A stretch of 10,126 nt of DNA, taken from NCBI GenBank assembly GCA_003647755.1, contig QMNL01000028.1, forward strand, positions 1-10,126, given 5' to 3'. A program made the translations under genes and the position numbers. Shown here piece after piece: positions 1 through 6,946 of this stretch. The notes under the pieces were generated by a model. It searched no databases. It worked only from the letters and a program-made list of their open reading frames with translations, and had not been told where the DNA came from. The first letter of the stretch is position 1, and every line of letters begins with the position of its first letter. The stretch is from Candidatus Coatesiibacteriota bacterium. GTDB lineage: Bacteria; B130-G9.

Positions 1-141
1 CGGAGGGCGGCTTGGCACCGAAGTCAGTTATGCCAGGCTCACAAATGAGCGGTGAAGCTCACGCCGGCATCGACGCCGACCCATAGCCCTTCGACCATCT
101 CGCCGTCAACCTCGTCCTCTGAAGGAGACGTCGCATCCCAG
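1..141. other. Left edge, no gene called
   Basis: These bases lie downstream of the permease stop codon. All six frames are open only for short runs. The longest minus-strand stretch without a stop ends at 39-41 and has no convincing start or Shine-Dalgarno. Two plus-strand frames are open from the window edge but close at 54-56 and 84-86. A convergent gene ending here from the left is possible but cannot be judged from so little sequence. No hairpin followed by a T-run is visible after the permease. Confidence 0.3.
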
Positions 142-1407
142 CTACTCGTAGTGAAGTGCCTCGACCGGGTTTAGCCTAGCGGCGCGAATGGCTGGGATGA
201 CGCCAGCCGCAAGGCCGATCCCGACCGAGTAGGCCACGGCTATCAGGATCGCCTTTGCTGACACGACGCTTATGAAGTGCATGTCGGCGGTTTTGGAGAT
301 GATTGCCGCGATCCCGTGGCCAAGTCCAAAGCCCAGCCCTATACCGATTATGCATCCGATAATGCAGAGTATTATCGCCTCGATGAGGAACTGGGAGAAT
401 ATGAGGATGTTCCGAGCGCCGATCGCCTTCCGGAGACCGATCTCGCGCGTGCGCTCCGCGACCGAGACGAGCATGATGTTCATGATCCCAACGCCGCCGA
501 CAATGAGCGATATGGCGGCTATCCCGCCTGTTACCAGCTTGGCTATAAAGAGCGCATCCTCCGCCCTCTTGATCTCCGACTGTGCAGTCCTGACACGGTA
601 TTCGTCTCCATGGGCCTTGGTTCGCTTCAGGAGCGATTTGATGCGGCGCTCCGCTTTTGAGGCGTTCAGGCTGTTGTCAACGTTTACGAGCATGTAGTTG
701 ATTCTCTCGGAGCCCTTCATCCTATGCTGCGCAGTTGCCGAAGGGATAAGCACATTGTAGCCCCAATCGTTGCCAAACACGCTCTTGGCCTTCATCACAC
801 CGATGACGACGCAGCGAACGTTTGCGACCTTTATGTCCACGCCGATTGGGTCCGTTCCACCAGGGAACAGGTCATCGTAAACCTTGTCGCCGATCACGCA
901 GACCTTCTGCCAGGTTGCCTCATCCCTCTGGGAGAAGAACCGGCCCCGCTCGGGCTTCCAGTCCATCGCCTCGGCATAGCTGGGGACCGTCCCAAGTATC
1001 GTGCAGCTGGAGGTGTTCATCTCTCGCGTCGCCATACCGCTGACGCGGACGATCGGCAGAACGCTCACAATGTGTTCGCTGCAATCGGAGATTCTTCTGA
1101 CGTCGTTGTTGTCCAGGTAGGCGTCATAGGCGCGCCTCTGCCATCTACCGTTTCGCCTGACCCAGCGGTGGGGTGGCGAGACCCATATCAGGTTGCTGCC
1201 GCCCAGCTTGTCCATCTCACTCAGGAGCATCTTCCTGGCGCCGTCAGAGATCGACACGATGCCGACAACGGAGCCCACACCAATCAGTATCCCCAGCATC
1301 GTCAGGAACGACCGCAACTTGTTCGCCCAAAGCTGCGTCAGCCCGACTAGTATCGGTTCTTTGAGTATCAATTCCGCCCCCGGGAAAAGAGCCGCACGAG
1401 TTGCCAC
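142..1407 (-). CDS. MacB/FtsX-family ABC transporter permease
   Basis: Integral membrane subunit of a MacB-type ABC transporter. In this family the permease works with a separate or fused ATPase and couples ATP hydrolysis to periplasmic movements that drive export or lipoprotein handling. The 421 residues show the family layout: a first membrane helix at about 33-54 (after ANKLRSFLTMLG), a periplasmic MacB_PCD-like domain at about 55-285, then three helices at about 288-316, 335-365 and 382-405. The FtsX signature GGVGIMNIMLVSVAERT lies at 304-320, is followed by REIGLRKAIGA, and the C-terminus has the typical ARLNPVEAL. There is no ATPase domain and no ATPase or membrane-fusion gene upstream, so partners must lie to the left or elsewhere. 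The start is uncertain: GTG at 1407 directly follows an in-frame TAG and lacks a Shine-Dalgarno. TTG at 1371 would begin nearer the family's usual N-terminus, but its G-rich tract is very close. The substrate cannot be told. Confidence 0.93.
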   Translation of the reverse strand: MATRAALFPGAELILKEPILVGLTQLWANKLRSFLTMLGILIGVGSVVGIVSISDGARKMLLSEMDKLGGSNLIWVSPPHRWVRRNGRWQRRAYDAYLDNNDVRRISDCSEHIVSVLPIVRVSGMATREMNTSSCTILGTVPSYAEAMDWKPERGRFFSQRDEATWQKVCVIGDKVYDDLFPGGTDPIGVDIKVANVRCVVIGVMKAKSVFGNDWGYNVLIPSATAQHRMKGSERINYMLVNVDNSLNASKAERRIKSLLKRTKAHGDEYRVRTAQSEIKRAEDALFIAKLVTGGIAAISLIVGGVGIMNIMLVSVAERTREIGLRKAIGARNILIFSQFLIEAIILCIIGCIIGIGLGFGLGHGIAAIISKTADMHFISVVSAKAILIAVAYSVGIGLAAGVIPAIRAARLNPVEALHYE

Positions 1408-1484
1408 CTAGCGGAATAGACTCGCATCAGAACGCTACCTAATGGCCGTCTCAACTGCCGATTATCGGTCGCCGTGCTTCGACC

Positions 1485-2627
1485 TTACTTCAGAAGCGAC
1501 CGAGCGATGATGATGCGCATGATCTCCGAGGTGCCCTCGTAGATCTCGGTGATCTTTGCATCTCGGTAGAGCCTTTCGACCGTGTATTCTTTCATGTAGC
1601 CGTAACCACCGTGGACCTGGATTGCGAGCCGCGTGGCGTTGACGCACGTCTCCGACGCAAACAACTTCGCCATTGCCGCCTCCTTGCTGAAGCGCTTGCC
1701 CTGGCCCTTGACGTGGGCGGCGCGCAGCGTGAGCAGCCTCGCCGCGTCGATCTGGGTGGCCATATCCGCGATCATCCACTGCACGGCCTGAAAGCTCGAG
1801 ATAGTCTTGCCGAACTGCTCTCTGACCTTTGCGTACTCGATGCTCTCCTCCAGCGCAGCCCTCCCTATTCCGACCGATTGAGCCGCAATCCCGATCCTGC
1901 CGGAGTCGAAGCCGATAAGGGCGATCTTGAAGCCCTCGCCCTCTTGGCCAAGCCGGAGGTCTTTGCTCACTCGGCAGTCGGTAAGCACTAGCTCGGAGGT
2001 GCCAGACGCGTTCAGCCCCATCTTGTGCTCTATAGTGCCCACCTCAAGCCCAGGCGTGCCCCTGGGAATGATAAAAGCCGACATCCCCTTGTGGCCCTTA
2101 GACCGGTCCGTTGAAGCGAATAAAATGATCAAGTCAGCGTAGGCGCCGCCCGAAGTGAATATCTTGTTGCCGTTCAGGACATACTCGTCCCCATCCAGCA
2201 CGGCAGTGGTCGCGACAGCGCCAGCGTCCGAACCTGCACCAGACTCGGTGAGTGAGAAGCAGCCAATCATCTCGCCCCTTGCCAGCGGCGGAAGAAAGCG
2301 GCTCTTCTGCTCCTCAGTGCCAAACTTCAAGATCAGCTCGCAAACGAGCGAAACGTGGATCGACATGATCACCCCGCACGACGCGTCGCCGCGCGATATC
2401 TCCTCTAAGGCCAGAACATAGCTGATAGGGTCCATCGCCGCACCATCGTACTTCTCCGGAAGCGTCATGCCTAAAAACCCCAGCTCACCCATCTTCTTGA
2501 GAATGTCCGCTGGCCAGAGCGACTCCTCGTCGAGCTTCTGCGAAACAGGTTTAAGCTCATTGTCCGCGAAATCGCGCGCCATATCCCGCATCATCTGCTG
2601 GTCTTCCGAGAGCTCAAAATCAATCAC
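1485..2627 (-). CDS. Short-chain (butyryl-CoA type) acyl-CoA dehydrogenase
   Basis: FAD-dependent cytoplasmic enzyme that interconverts a short acyl-CoA and its trans-2-enoyl-CoA, passing electrons to electron-transfer flavoprotein. The length of 380 residues is standard. The helical N-terminal domain covers about 5-117, the beta domain about 121-217 and the C-terminal helical domain about 229-377. LTESGAGSD at 126-134 is the FAD/substrate signature (usually LTEPGAGSD). REQFG lies at 269-273 and QVHGGYGY at 337-344. The catalytic base is Glu364 in EIYEGTSE, the position used by short- and medium-chain enzymes. It starts with GTG at 2627, supported by an AAGGAG nine bases upstream. It follows the 3-hydroxyacyl-CoA dehydrogenase by 42 bases, so the two are probably co-transcribed. 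Family resemblance points to C4 or branched short-chain substrates, but chain length cannot be fixed by reading. No etfA or etfB gene is adjacent. Confidence 0.95.
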   Translation of the reverse strand: MIDFELSEDQQMMRDMARDFADNELKPVSQKLDEESLWPADILKKMGELGFLGMTLPEKYDGAAMDPISYVLALEEISRGDASCGVIMSIHVSLVCELILKFGTEEQKSRFLPPLARGEMIGCFSLTESGAGSDAGAVATTAVLDGDEYVLNGNKIFTSGGAYADLIILFASTDRSKGHKGMSAFIIPRGTPGLEVGTIEHKMGLNASGTSELVLTDCRVSKDLRLGQEGEGFKIALIGFDSGRIGIAAQSVGIGRAALEESIEYAKVREQFGKTISSFQAVQWMIADMATQIDAARLLTLRAAHVKGQGKRFSKEAAMAKLFASETCVNATRLAIQVHGGYGYMKEYTVERLYRDAKITEIYEGTSEIMRIIIARSLLK

Positions 2628-2636
2628 TGCTCATGT

Positions 2637-2642
2637 CTCCTT
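2637..2642 (-). promoter_or_regulatory. Shine-Dalgarno deciding the GTG start of the acyl-CoA dehydrogenase
   Basis: On the minus strand AAGGAG sits nine bases before GTG at 2627. An ATG lies between them at 2635-2633, but it is only two bases from the Shine-Dalgarno and opens a frame that stops after four codons (ATG AGC AGT GAT TGA). The GTG gives the expected acyl-CoA dehydrogenase N-terminus (MIDFELSEDQ), so GTG is the start. Confidence 0.8.
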
Positions 2643-2669
2643 GTCAACAAGTTTAAGCTCATCCTGCCA

Positions 2670-3518
2670 TCAATACTCGTAGAAGCCCTTGCCGCTCTTG
2701 CGGCCCAGATAGCCCGCATCCACCATCTTCCGCAGGAGAGGACATGGACGATACTTCGGGTCCCCGAAACCTTCGTAGAGCACGTTCAGTATCGAAAGGC
2801 AGACATCCAGTCCGATCAGGTCGGCGAGCGCAAGGGGTCCCATCGGGTGGTTCATCCCAAGCTTCATGACGGTGTCGATCGCATCCACGGTGCCCACGCC
2901 CTCATAAAGCGCAAAGACCGCCTCGTTGATCATCGGCATCAGGACGCGGTTAGAGACGAACCCAGGGGCATCGTTCACCTCGACCGGGGTCTTGCCGAGC
3001 TTCTCCGCAAGCTCCTTTGTTACGCTAAATGTCTCATCCGAGGTCGCAATCCCACGGATCAGCTCAACCAGCTTCATAATCGGCACAGGATTCATGAAGT
3101 GCATCCCGATGAACCTGTCCGGCCGATTGGTCTGCGCGGCGAGCTTCGTTATCGAGATCGACGATGTGTTCGAGGCAAAGACCGTGCTCGGTGGGCACAG
3201 CGAATCGAGCGTCTTGAATACCCCGGTCTTGACAGCGAGGTCCTCGAAGACTGCCTCGATGACAAAATCAACGTCTTTAAGGGACTCGAGCTGCTCGGCA
3301 CGGATGATGTTCGCCAGTGCGGCGTCGTGCTGCTGTTGCGTGATCCTCTCCTTGGCCAGAAACTTGCCCAGGCTCTTCTCGATCGACTTGACGCCCCGGT
3401 CGATGAGCTCTTTGTTGGTGTCGTGAAGCAGGACGCTGTGTCCAGAAAACGCTAGGACCTGGGCAATGCCGCTGCCCATCGTCCCTGCCCCGACTACTCC
3501 TACCGTCTTTATATCCAT
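2670..3518 (-). CDS. 3-hydroxybutyryl-CoA dehydrogenase
   Basis: Cytoplasmic NAD(P)-dependent enzyme that interconverts acetoacetyl-CoA and 3-hydroxybutyryl-CoA, the second step of the thiolase-to-butyryl-CoA route. The length of 282 residues is typical of the single-function Hbd enzymes, not the large fused FadB type. The Rossmann motif GAGTMG is at 10-15. SNTSS at 116-120 contributes to substrate binding. GMHFMNPVP at 138-146 carries the catalytic His140, paired with Glu152 in the following VELIRG, and Asn190 lies in GFVSNR. The C-terminal domain from about 186 ends in the usual GRKSGKGFYEY. ATG at 3518 is preceded by AAAGGAG with a seven-base spacer. It lies 103 bases after the thiolase and 42 bases before the acyl-CoA dehydrogenase, which supports one transcript. 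The gene symbol hbd is commonly used for this family; orthology was not tested. Confidence 0.95.
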   Translation of the reverse strand: MDIKTVGVVGAGTMGSGIAQVLAFSGHSVLLHDTNKELIDRGVKSIEKSLGKFLAKERITQQQHDAALANIIRAEQLESLKDVDFVIEAVFEDLAVKTGVFKTLDSLCPPSTVFASNTSSISITKLAAQTNRPDRFIGMHFMNPVPIMKLVELIRGIATSDETFSVTKELAEKLGKTPVEVNDAPGFVSNRVLMPMINEAVFALYEGVGTVDAIDTVMKLGMNHPMGPLALADLIGLDVCLSILNVLYEGFGDPKYRPCPLLRKMVDAGYLGRKSGKGFYEY

Positions 3519-3621
3519 GATGCTGCTCCTTTCATTTGAGTGAAGATGTTTCCTGATGCGGAGTTTTTCCCATTCATAGTGGTTTGCAGGATCATAAGTG
3601 GCCGATGCCTACCTTGCACTC

Positions 3622-4803
3622 TTACCTCTCTACCACCATCGCGACTGCGTTCCCACCGCCGAGGCAAAGCGCCGCCAAGCCTCGCTTCAGGTCGTCAGCC
3701 TCCATCTGGTAGAGCAACGTCGTGAGTATTCTAGCTCCGGTCGCACCGATAGGGTGTCCGAGTGCAACCGCTCCGCCGTTGACGTTGACCTTGGCGTAGT
3801 CGAGGCCCAGCTCGTCGCAGCAGGCGATCGCTTGGACGCTGAATGCCTCATTCAGCTCGATCAGGTCGATGTCATCAACCGTGAGATTCGCTTTTTGAAG
3901 GGCCATTTTAACCGCCGGGACAGGTGTCATCAGGACATCCTCCGGCGCCATGCCCGATGTTGCGTAGCTCACGATCCTCGCCATGGGCTTCAGACCCCGG
4001 CTGGCGGCCTCATCGGCCGTCATCAAGATCACCGCCGAGGCGCCGTCGTTGACGCTGGGTGCGTTGCCAGCCGTTACCGTCCCGTCCTTCTTGAAGACTG
4101 GCCGCAGCTTGGCGAGCTTCTCCAGCGAGGTGTCCGCGCGGGGACCCTCGTCGGTGTCAACGACGATGGGCTCGCCCCTACGTTGAGGGATTGTAACAGG
4201 GGCGATCTGGCTTTTGAACCTGCCGGCCTTGATCGCGGCGACGGCCTTTTGGTGGCTCCCGAGGGCGTATTGGTCCTGTCGCTCCCGCGAGATTCCGTAC
4301 TTCTCCGCCGTTAGCTCGCCAACGTAGCCCATGTGATAATCGTTGAAGGCGCACCACAGGCCGTCGTGAATCATCAGGTCCACGAGCTTGCCGTGGCCGA
4401 GCCTGTATCCAAACCTGGCCTTGGTGAGTGCGTATGGGGCGTTGCTCATCGACTCCATCCCGCCAGCGATAACTATCTTTGAATCGCCCAACTTGACTGC
4501 CTGTGCGCCCAGCACAACTGCTTTAAGACCCCCACCACAGACCTTGTTGATCGTCAGCGCCGCAACCTCGTTCCTCAGGCCGCCAAAAAGCCCAGCCTGA
4601 CGGGCCGGAGCCTGCCCGACGCCCGCGCTGACAACGTTCGACATTATGATCTCGTCGAAGTCCTCCGGCGGAATGCCCGAGCGCTTCAACAGCTCCCCGA
4701 CAACAATCGCCCCGAGCTTGGGCGCGGTCACCTTGGCAAGTGAGCCACCAAGCGACCCGACCGGCGTTCGGACTGCGTGCGTGATTACAGCTTCTACATT
4801 CAT
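3622..4803 (-). CDS. Acetyl-CoA acetyltransferase (thiolase)
   Basis: Thiolase of the acetoacetyl-CoA (biosynthetic) type. It condenses two acetyl-CoA to acetoacetyl-CoA, or cleaves 3-ketoacyl-CoA in the reverse direction, in the cytoplasm. The 393 residues match the family. The acyl-accepting cysteine is Cys89 in NKVCGGGLKA, His350 lies in GGAVALGHPIGATG, and the second catalytic cysteine is Cys380 in ALCLGGGNAVA. NEAF, which shapes the active site, is at 318-321. The spacing matches the well-studied Zoogloea-type enzyme closely. ATG at 4803 has AGGAG six bases upstream. It is the first gene of the apparent thiolase, hydroxyacyl-CoA dehydrogenase, acyl-CoA dehydrogenase cluster and begins 58 bases after the foldase stop. 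An AT-rich stretch at about 4811-4840 could hold a promoter, but no clear -35/-10 pair is visible. Whether it acts in synthesis or breakdown cannot be settled from sequence. Confidence 0.95.
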   Translation of the reverse strand: MNVEAVITHAVRTPVGSLGGSLAKVTAPKLGAIVVGELLKRSGIPPEDFDEIIMSNVVSAGVGQAPARQAGLFGGLRNEVAALTINKVCGGGLKAVVLGAQAVKLGDSKIVIAGGMESMSNAPYALTKARFGYRLGHGKLVDLMIHDGLWCAFNDYHMGYVGELTAEKYGISRERQDQYALGSHQKAVAAIKAGRFKSQIAPVTIPQRRGEPIVVDTDEGPRADTSLEKLAKLRPVFKKDGTVTAGNAPSVNDGASAVILMTADEAASRGLKPMARIVSYATSGMAPEDVLMTPVPAVKMALQKANLTVDDIDLIELNEAFSVQAIACCDELGLDYAKVNVNGGAVALGHPIGATGARILTTLLYQMEADDLKRGLAALCLGGGNAVAMVVER

Positions 4804-4843
4804 CCGTGTCTCCTATAGTAAATAATGTGATTTAACTACTAGC

Positions 4844-4858
4844 GCCGGCCAAGCCGGC
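4844..4858 (-). other. GC-rich stem-loop between the foldase and thiolase genes
   Basis: GCCGGC, a three-base loop, then GCCGGC can form a six-base-pair stem just after the foldase stop codon at 4862-4864. The minus-strand sequence after it is AT-rich but has no run of T, so it is not a classic intrinsic terminator. It may protect mRNA ends or attenuate transcription between the two genes. It could also be chance in GC-rich DNA. Confidence 0.35.
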
Positions 4859-4861
4859 CGC

Positions 4862-6778
4862 CTATTGAGTTTTGAGAAATGTAGGGTCAACATATATATC
4901 GGCCTTATCCTTCAGACCATCTATCCACGCTGCAAGTGCCTTGTCCTCTTTCTCTGAGCGCATCTTTTGCACCAGCTCAGGCTTCTTTGCGGCGAACTCA
5001 GCTGGATTGAACTGGGTGTGCACAACCACCGTGAAGACCACGTAGCGGTTCCGGAGATTGATCGGGCCGACCACGTCGCCAACCTTTGCCTCAAATGCCT
5101 TCTTGACGAACTCATCGCTCTGGCCAATCCCTCGCACATAGCCGTCCCTGGTGAAGAGGTTGGTCTCTTTGACCGTAAGGCCCCACGCCTTTGCCGTCTT
5201 CTGGAAAGCCGCCCGGTCCTTCACCTTCTGCGCGAACTCGGTCGCCTTTTTCTGGGCAATCTTGGCCCCCTCTCGTCTGATCCAGTCCCGCTTGACCTTC
5301 TCCTTGGCCTGGTCAAATGGAAGGACCATCGAGGGCTTCTCATCGAGCAGCTTCATCAGAAAATACCGATTCCTGCCCCTGATCACCGGGCTGACCGCGC
5401 CCTTCGACAACCCCAACGCAGCGGTCGTAAACTGGAACGACCGGCCAATCCCCTTGATCTCGCTCGAACGATCGAAGAAGTCTGTCGTAACAACGTGGAG
5501 GCCCTTTGCTTTTGCGAGCTTGTCAAGATCGTTCGATTTTCCCAGCTGATCGTGCAAGTTATCCGCGGCTTTCTTGGCCAACGCAAGCGCCTTGTCGTCC
5601 GTCAACTTCGCCTGTATATCTTTCTTCACCTCGTCGAACTTCTTGACCTCGGCCTTCTTGCGGCCCTCGACCTTGATGATGTGGTAGCCGAACTTGGTCC
5701 TGACAAGGTCGCTTATCTCACCCACCTTCAGCGCAAACGCGGCGTCCTCGAACGGCTTGACCATCTGACCCCGACCAAAAAAGCCCAGATCGCCGCCGGA
5801 GGAGGCAGAAGGTCCCTCAGAGTTCTCCTTGGCCAGCTTGGCGAAATCCTCGCCCGCCCTTGCCCTGGCCAACAACGCCTCGGCCTTCTTCTTGGCCGCC
5901 TGTTCAACTTTGCTGCTTGCTCCTTCGGGAACCTTGATTAAGATATGTCGTGCGTGCACCTGCTCCTTTTGCGTGTATTCATCCTCGTGATCGTCATAGT
6001 AAGTGCGGAGATCGTCCTCGGTCAGGTGCACTTGTGACCTGTAGTCCTTGGGGTCGAATAGAACATACTCAACCTTCACATACCGTGGGCTCTTATATTT
6101 CTCCTTCTGCGATTCGTAGAGCTTCTTAAGCGCAGCGTTGCTCGGCTTGAGGTCCTTCCCAAACTCCCTGGCGCTGAACTCCACGTAGTCGCACTGGACT
6201 TTCTCGTTCTCCTTGATGTACTTGGCTTTGACCTCATCGTCAGTTACTCTCACCGTAGCCCTGATCAGGTCCTCGAGCTTGGTAAGCTTCTGGCTTAACC
6301 GAACGCTGTTTTCATAGACCTCCGGAGAGAGCCGCTGCATCGAGAGAAGCCGCATATAACGCTCCGGGCTGAACTTGCCGTTCTCATCCTGGAACACAGG
6401 TGTCTTCTCAATGACTGACCTCACCTCGGCATCGCTGACCGCAATACCCAACCTATCGGCCTCTTGCAGCAAGAGATGTCGGCGAATCAGCCCCTGCATG
6501 ACGCGGCTGCGGAGATTCAGGTTCTTCAGCATTTCAGGGGTCAGCCGATCCTTGTAAATGCTGCGGTAGTAGTCCACATAACGCCGCATTGTAGATTGAT
6601 ACTCCCGAGGGGTTATCTCCTCCCCGTTGACCGACGCAATCACAGACCTCGCACCGCCACGAACGCCACGGTTGCCGGCGCCCCAGACGAGGAATATCGT
6701 CCCAACAAAAGCGGCTATCACGATCCAGAGCACCAGGGACAGTTTCTTCAAGTGCTTGCGCATCGCCAGCAGAACCAT
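4862..6778 (-). CDS. Membrane-anchored PpiD/SurA-like peptidyl-prolyl isomerase
   Basis: Predicted inner-membrane-anchored foldase with its bulk in the periplasm. The family helps newly exported proteins fold by prolyl isomerisation and chaperone action. The 638 residues begin with a basic stretch and one membrane helix at about 12-33 with no signal-peptidase site. A SurA-N-like helical chaperone domain follows at about 45-190, then a parvulin (PPIC) domain at about 273-371. That domain has ARHILI (His278), GGDLGFFGRG and FGYHIIKV (His366), the histidine positions expected in an active parvulin. Residues about 418-625 hold two further copies of a parvulin-like half, offset by exactly 107 residues, each with GIG and RNRY but without the histidines. 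ATG at 6778 is chosen because AGGAGG lies nine bases upstream, while the next ATG (codon 6) is 24 bases away. It lies 168 bases after cysS. The protein resembles PpiD in layout, but orthology is not proven. Confidence 0.92.
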   Translation of the reverse strand: MVLLAMRKHLKKLSLVLWIVIAAFVGTIFLVWGAGNRGVRGGARSVIASVNGEEITPREYQSTMRRYVDYYRSIYKDRLTPEMLKNLNLRSRVMQGLIRRHLLLQEADRLGIAVSDAEVRSVIEKTPVFQDENGKFSPERYMRLLSMQRLSPEVYENSVRLSQKLTKLEDLIRATVRVTDDEVKAKYIKENEKVQCDYVEFSAREFGKDLKPSNAALKKLYESQKEKYKSPRYVKVEYVLFDPKDYRSQVHLTEDDLRTYYDDHEDEYTQKEQVHARHILIKVPEGASSKVEQAAKKKAEALLARARAGEDFAKLAKENSEGPSASSGGDLGFFGRGQMVKPFEDAAFALKVGEISDLVRTKFGYHIIKVEGRKKAEVKKFDEVKKDIQAKLTDDKALALAKKAADNLHDQLGKSNDLDKLAKAKGLHVVTTDFFDRSSEIKGIGRSFQFTTAALGLSKGAVSPVIRGRNRYFLMKLLDEKPSMVLPFDQAKEKVKRDWIRREGAKIAQKKATEFAQKVKDRAAFQKTAKAWGLTVKETNLFTRDGYVRGIGQSDEFVKKAFEAKVGDVVGPINLRNRYVVFTVVVHTQFNPAEFAAKKPELVQKMRSEKEDKALAAWIDGLKDKADIYVDPTFLKTQ

Positions 6779-6820
6779 ATCTAGTTCCCTCCTGAGATAA
6801 ACGTGGAACTGCTGAGGCGC

Positions 6821-6849
6821 TCTAAACCGTGATCCGCACCCTCGGCCAA
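6821..6849 (-). promoter_or_regulatory. Possible promoter for the foldase gene
   Basis: On the minus strand TTGGCC and TTTAGA are separated by 17 bases. The -35 matches four of six consensus bases and the -10 only three, and the start of transcription would fall about 35 bases before the ATG at 6778. The match is weak. The gene may instead be read through from cysS, since no terminator is visible between them. Confidence 0.22.
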
Positions 6850-6946
6850 ACCCAACACATTTCTCAAAACAAGGCGAGAATCCATCCTAGCCCCCAAACA
6901 ACTCCATATCGCCCGCCTTTCTGTTGAAAACCCTCCGAAACCCAAT

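Noticed and set aside
1..86. Plus-strand frames open from the left edge (closing at 54-56 and 84-86) that could be the end of a convergent gene
   Set aside because: They are too short to show any motif, and both look equally plausible, so neither can be supported.
2847..3455. Long plus-strand open frames opposite the hydroxyacyl-CoA dehydrogenase, thiolase, foldase and cysS genes
   Set aside because: They are arginine- and leucine-rich mirror frames of well-supported minus-strand genes in GC-rich DNA, and none shows a family motif.
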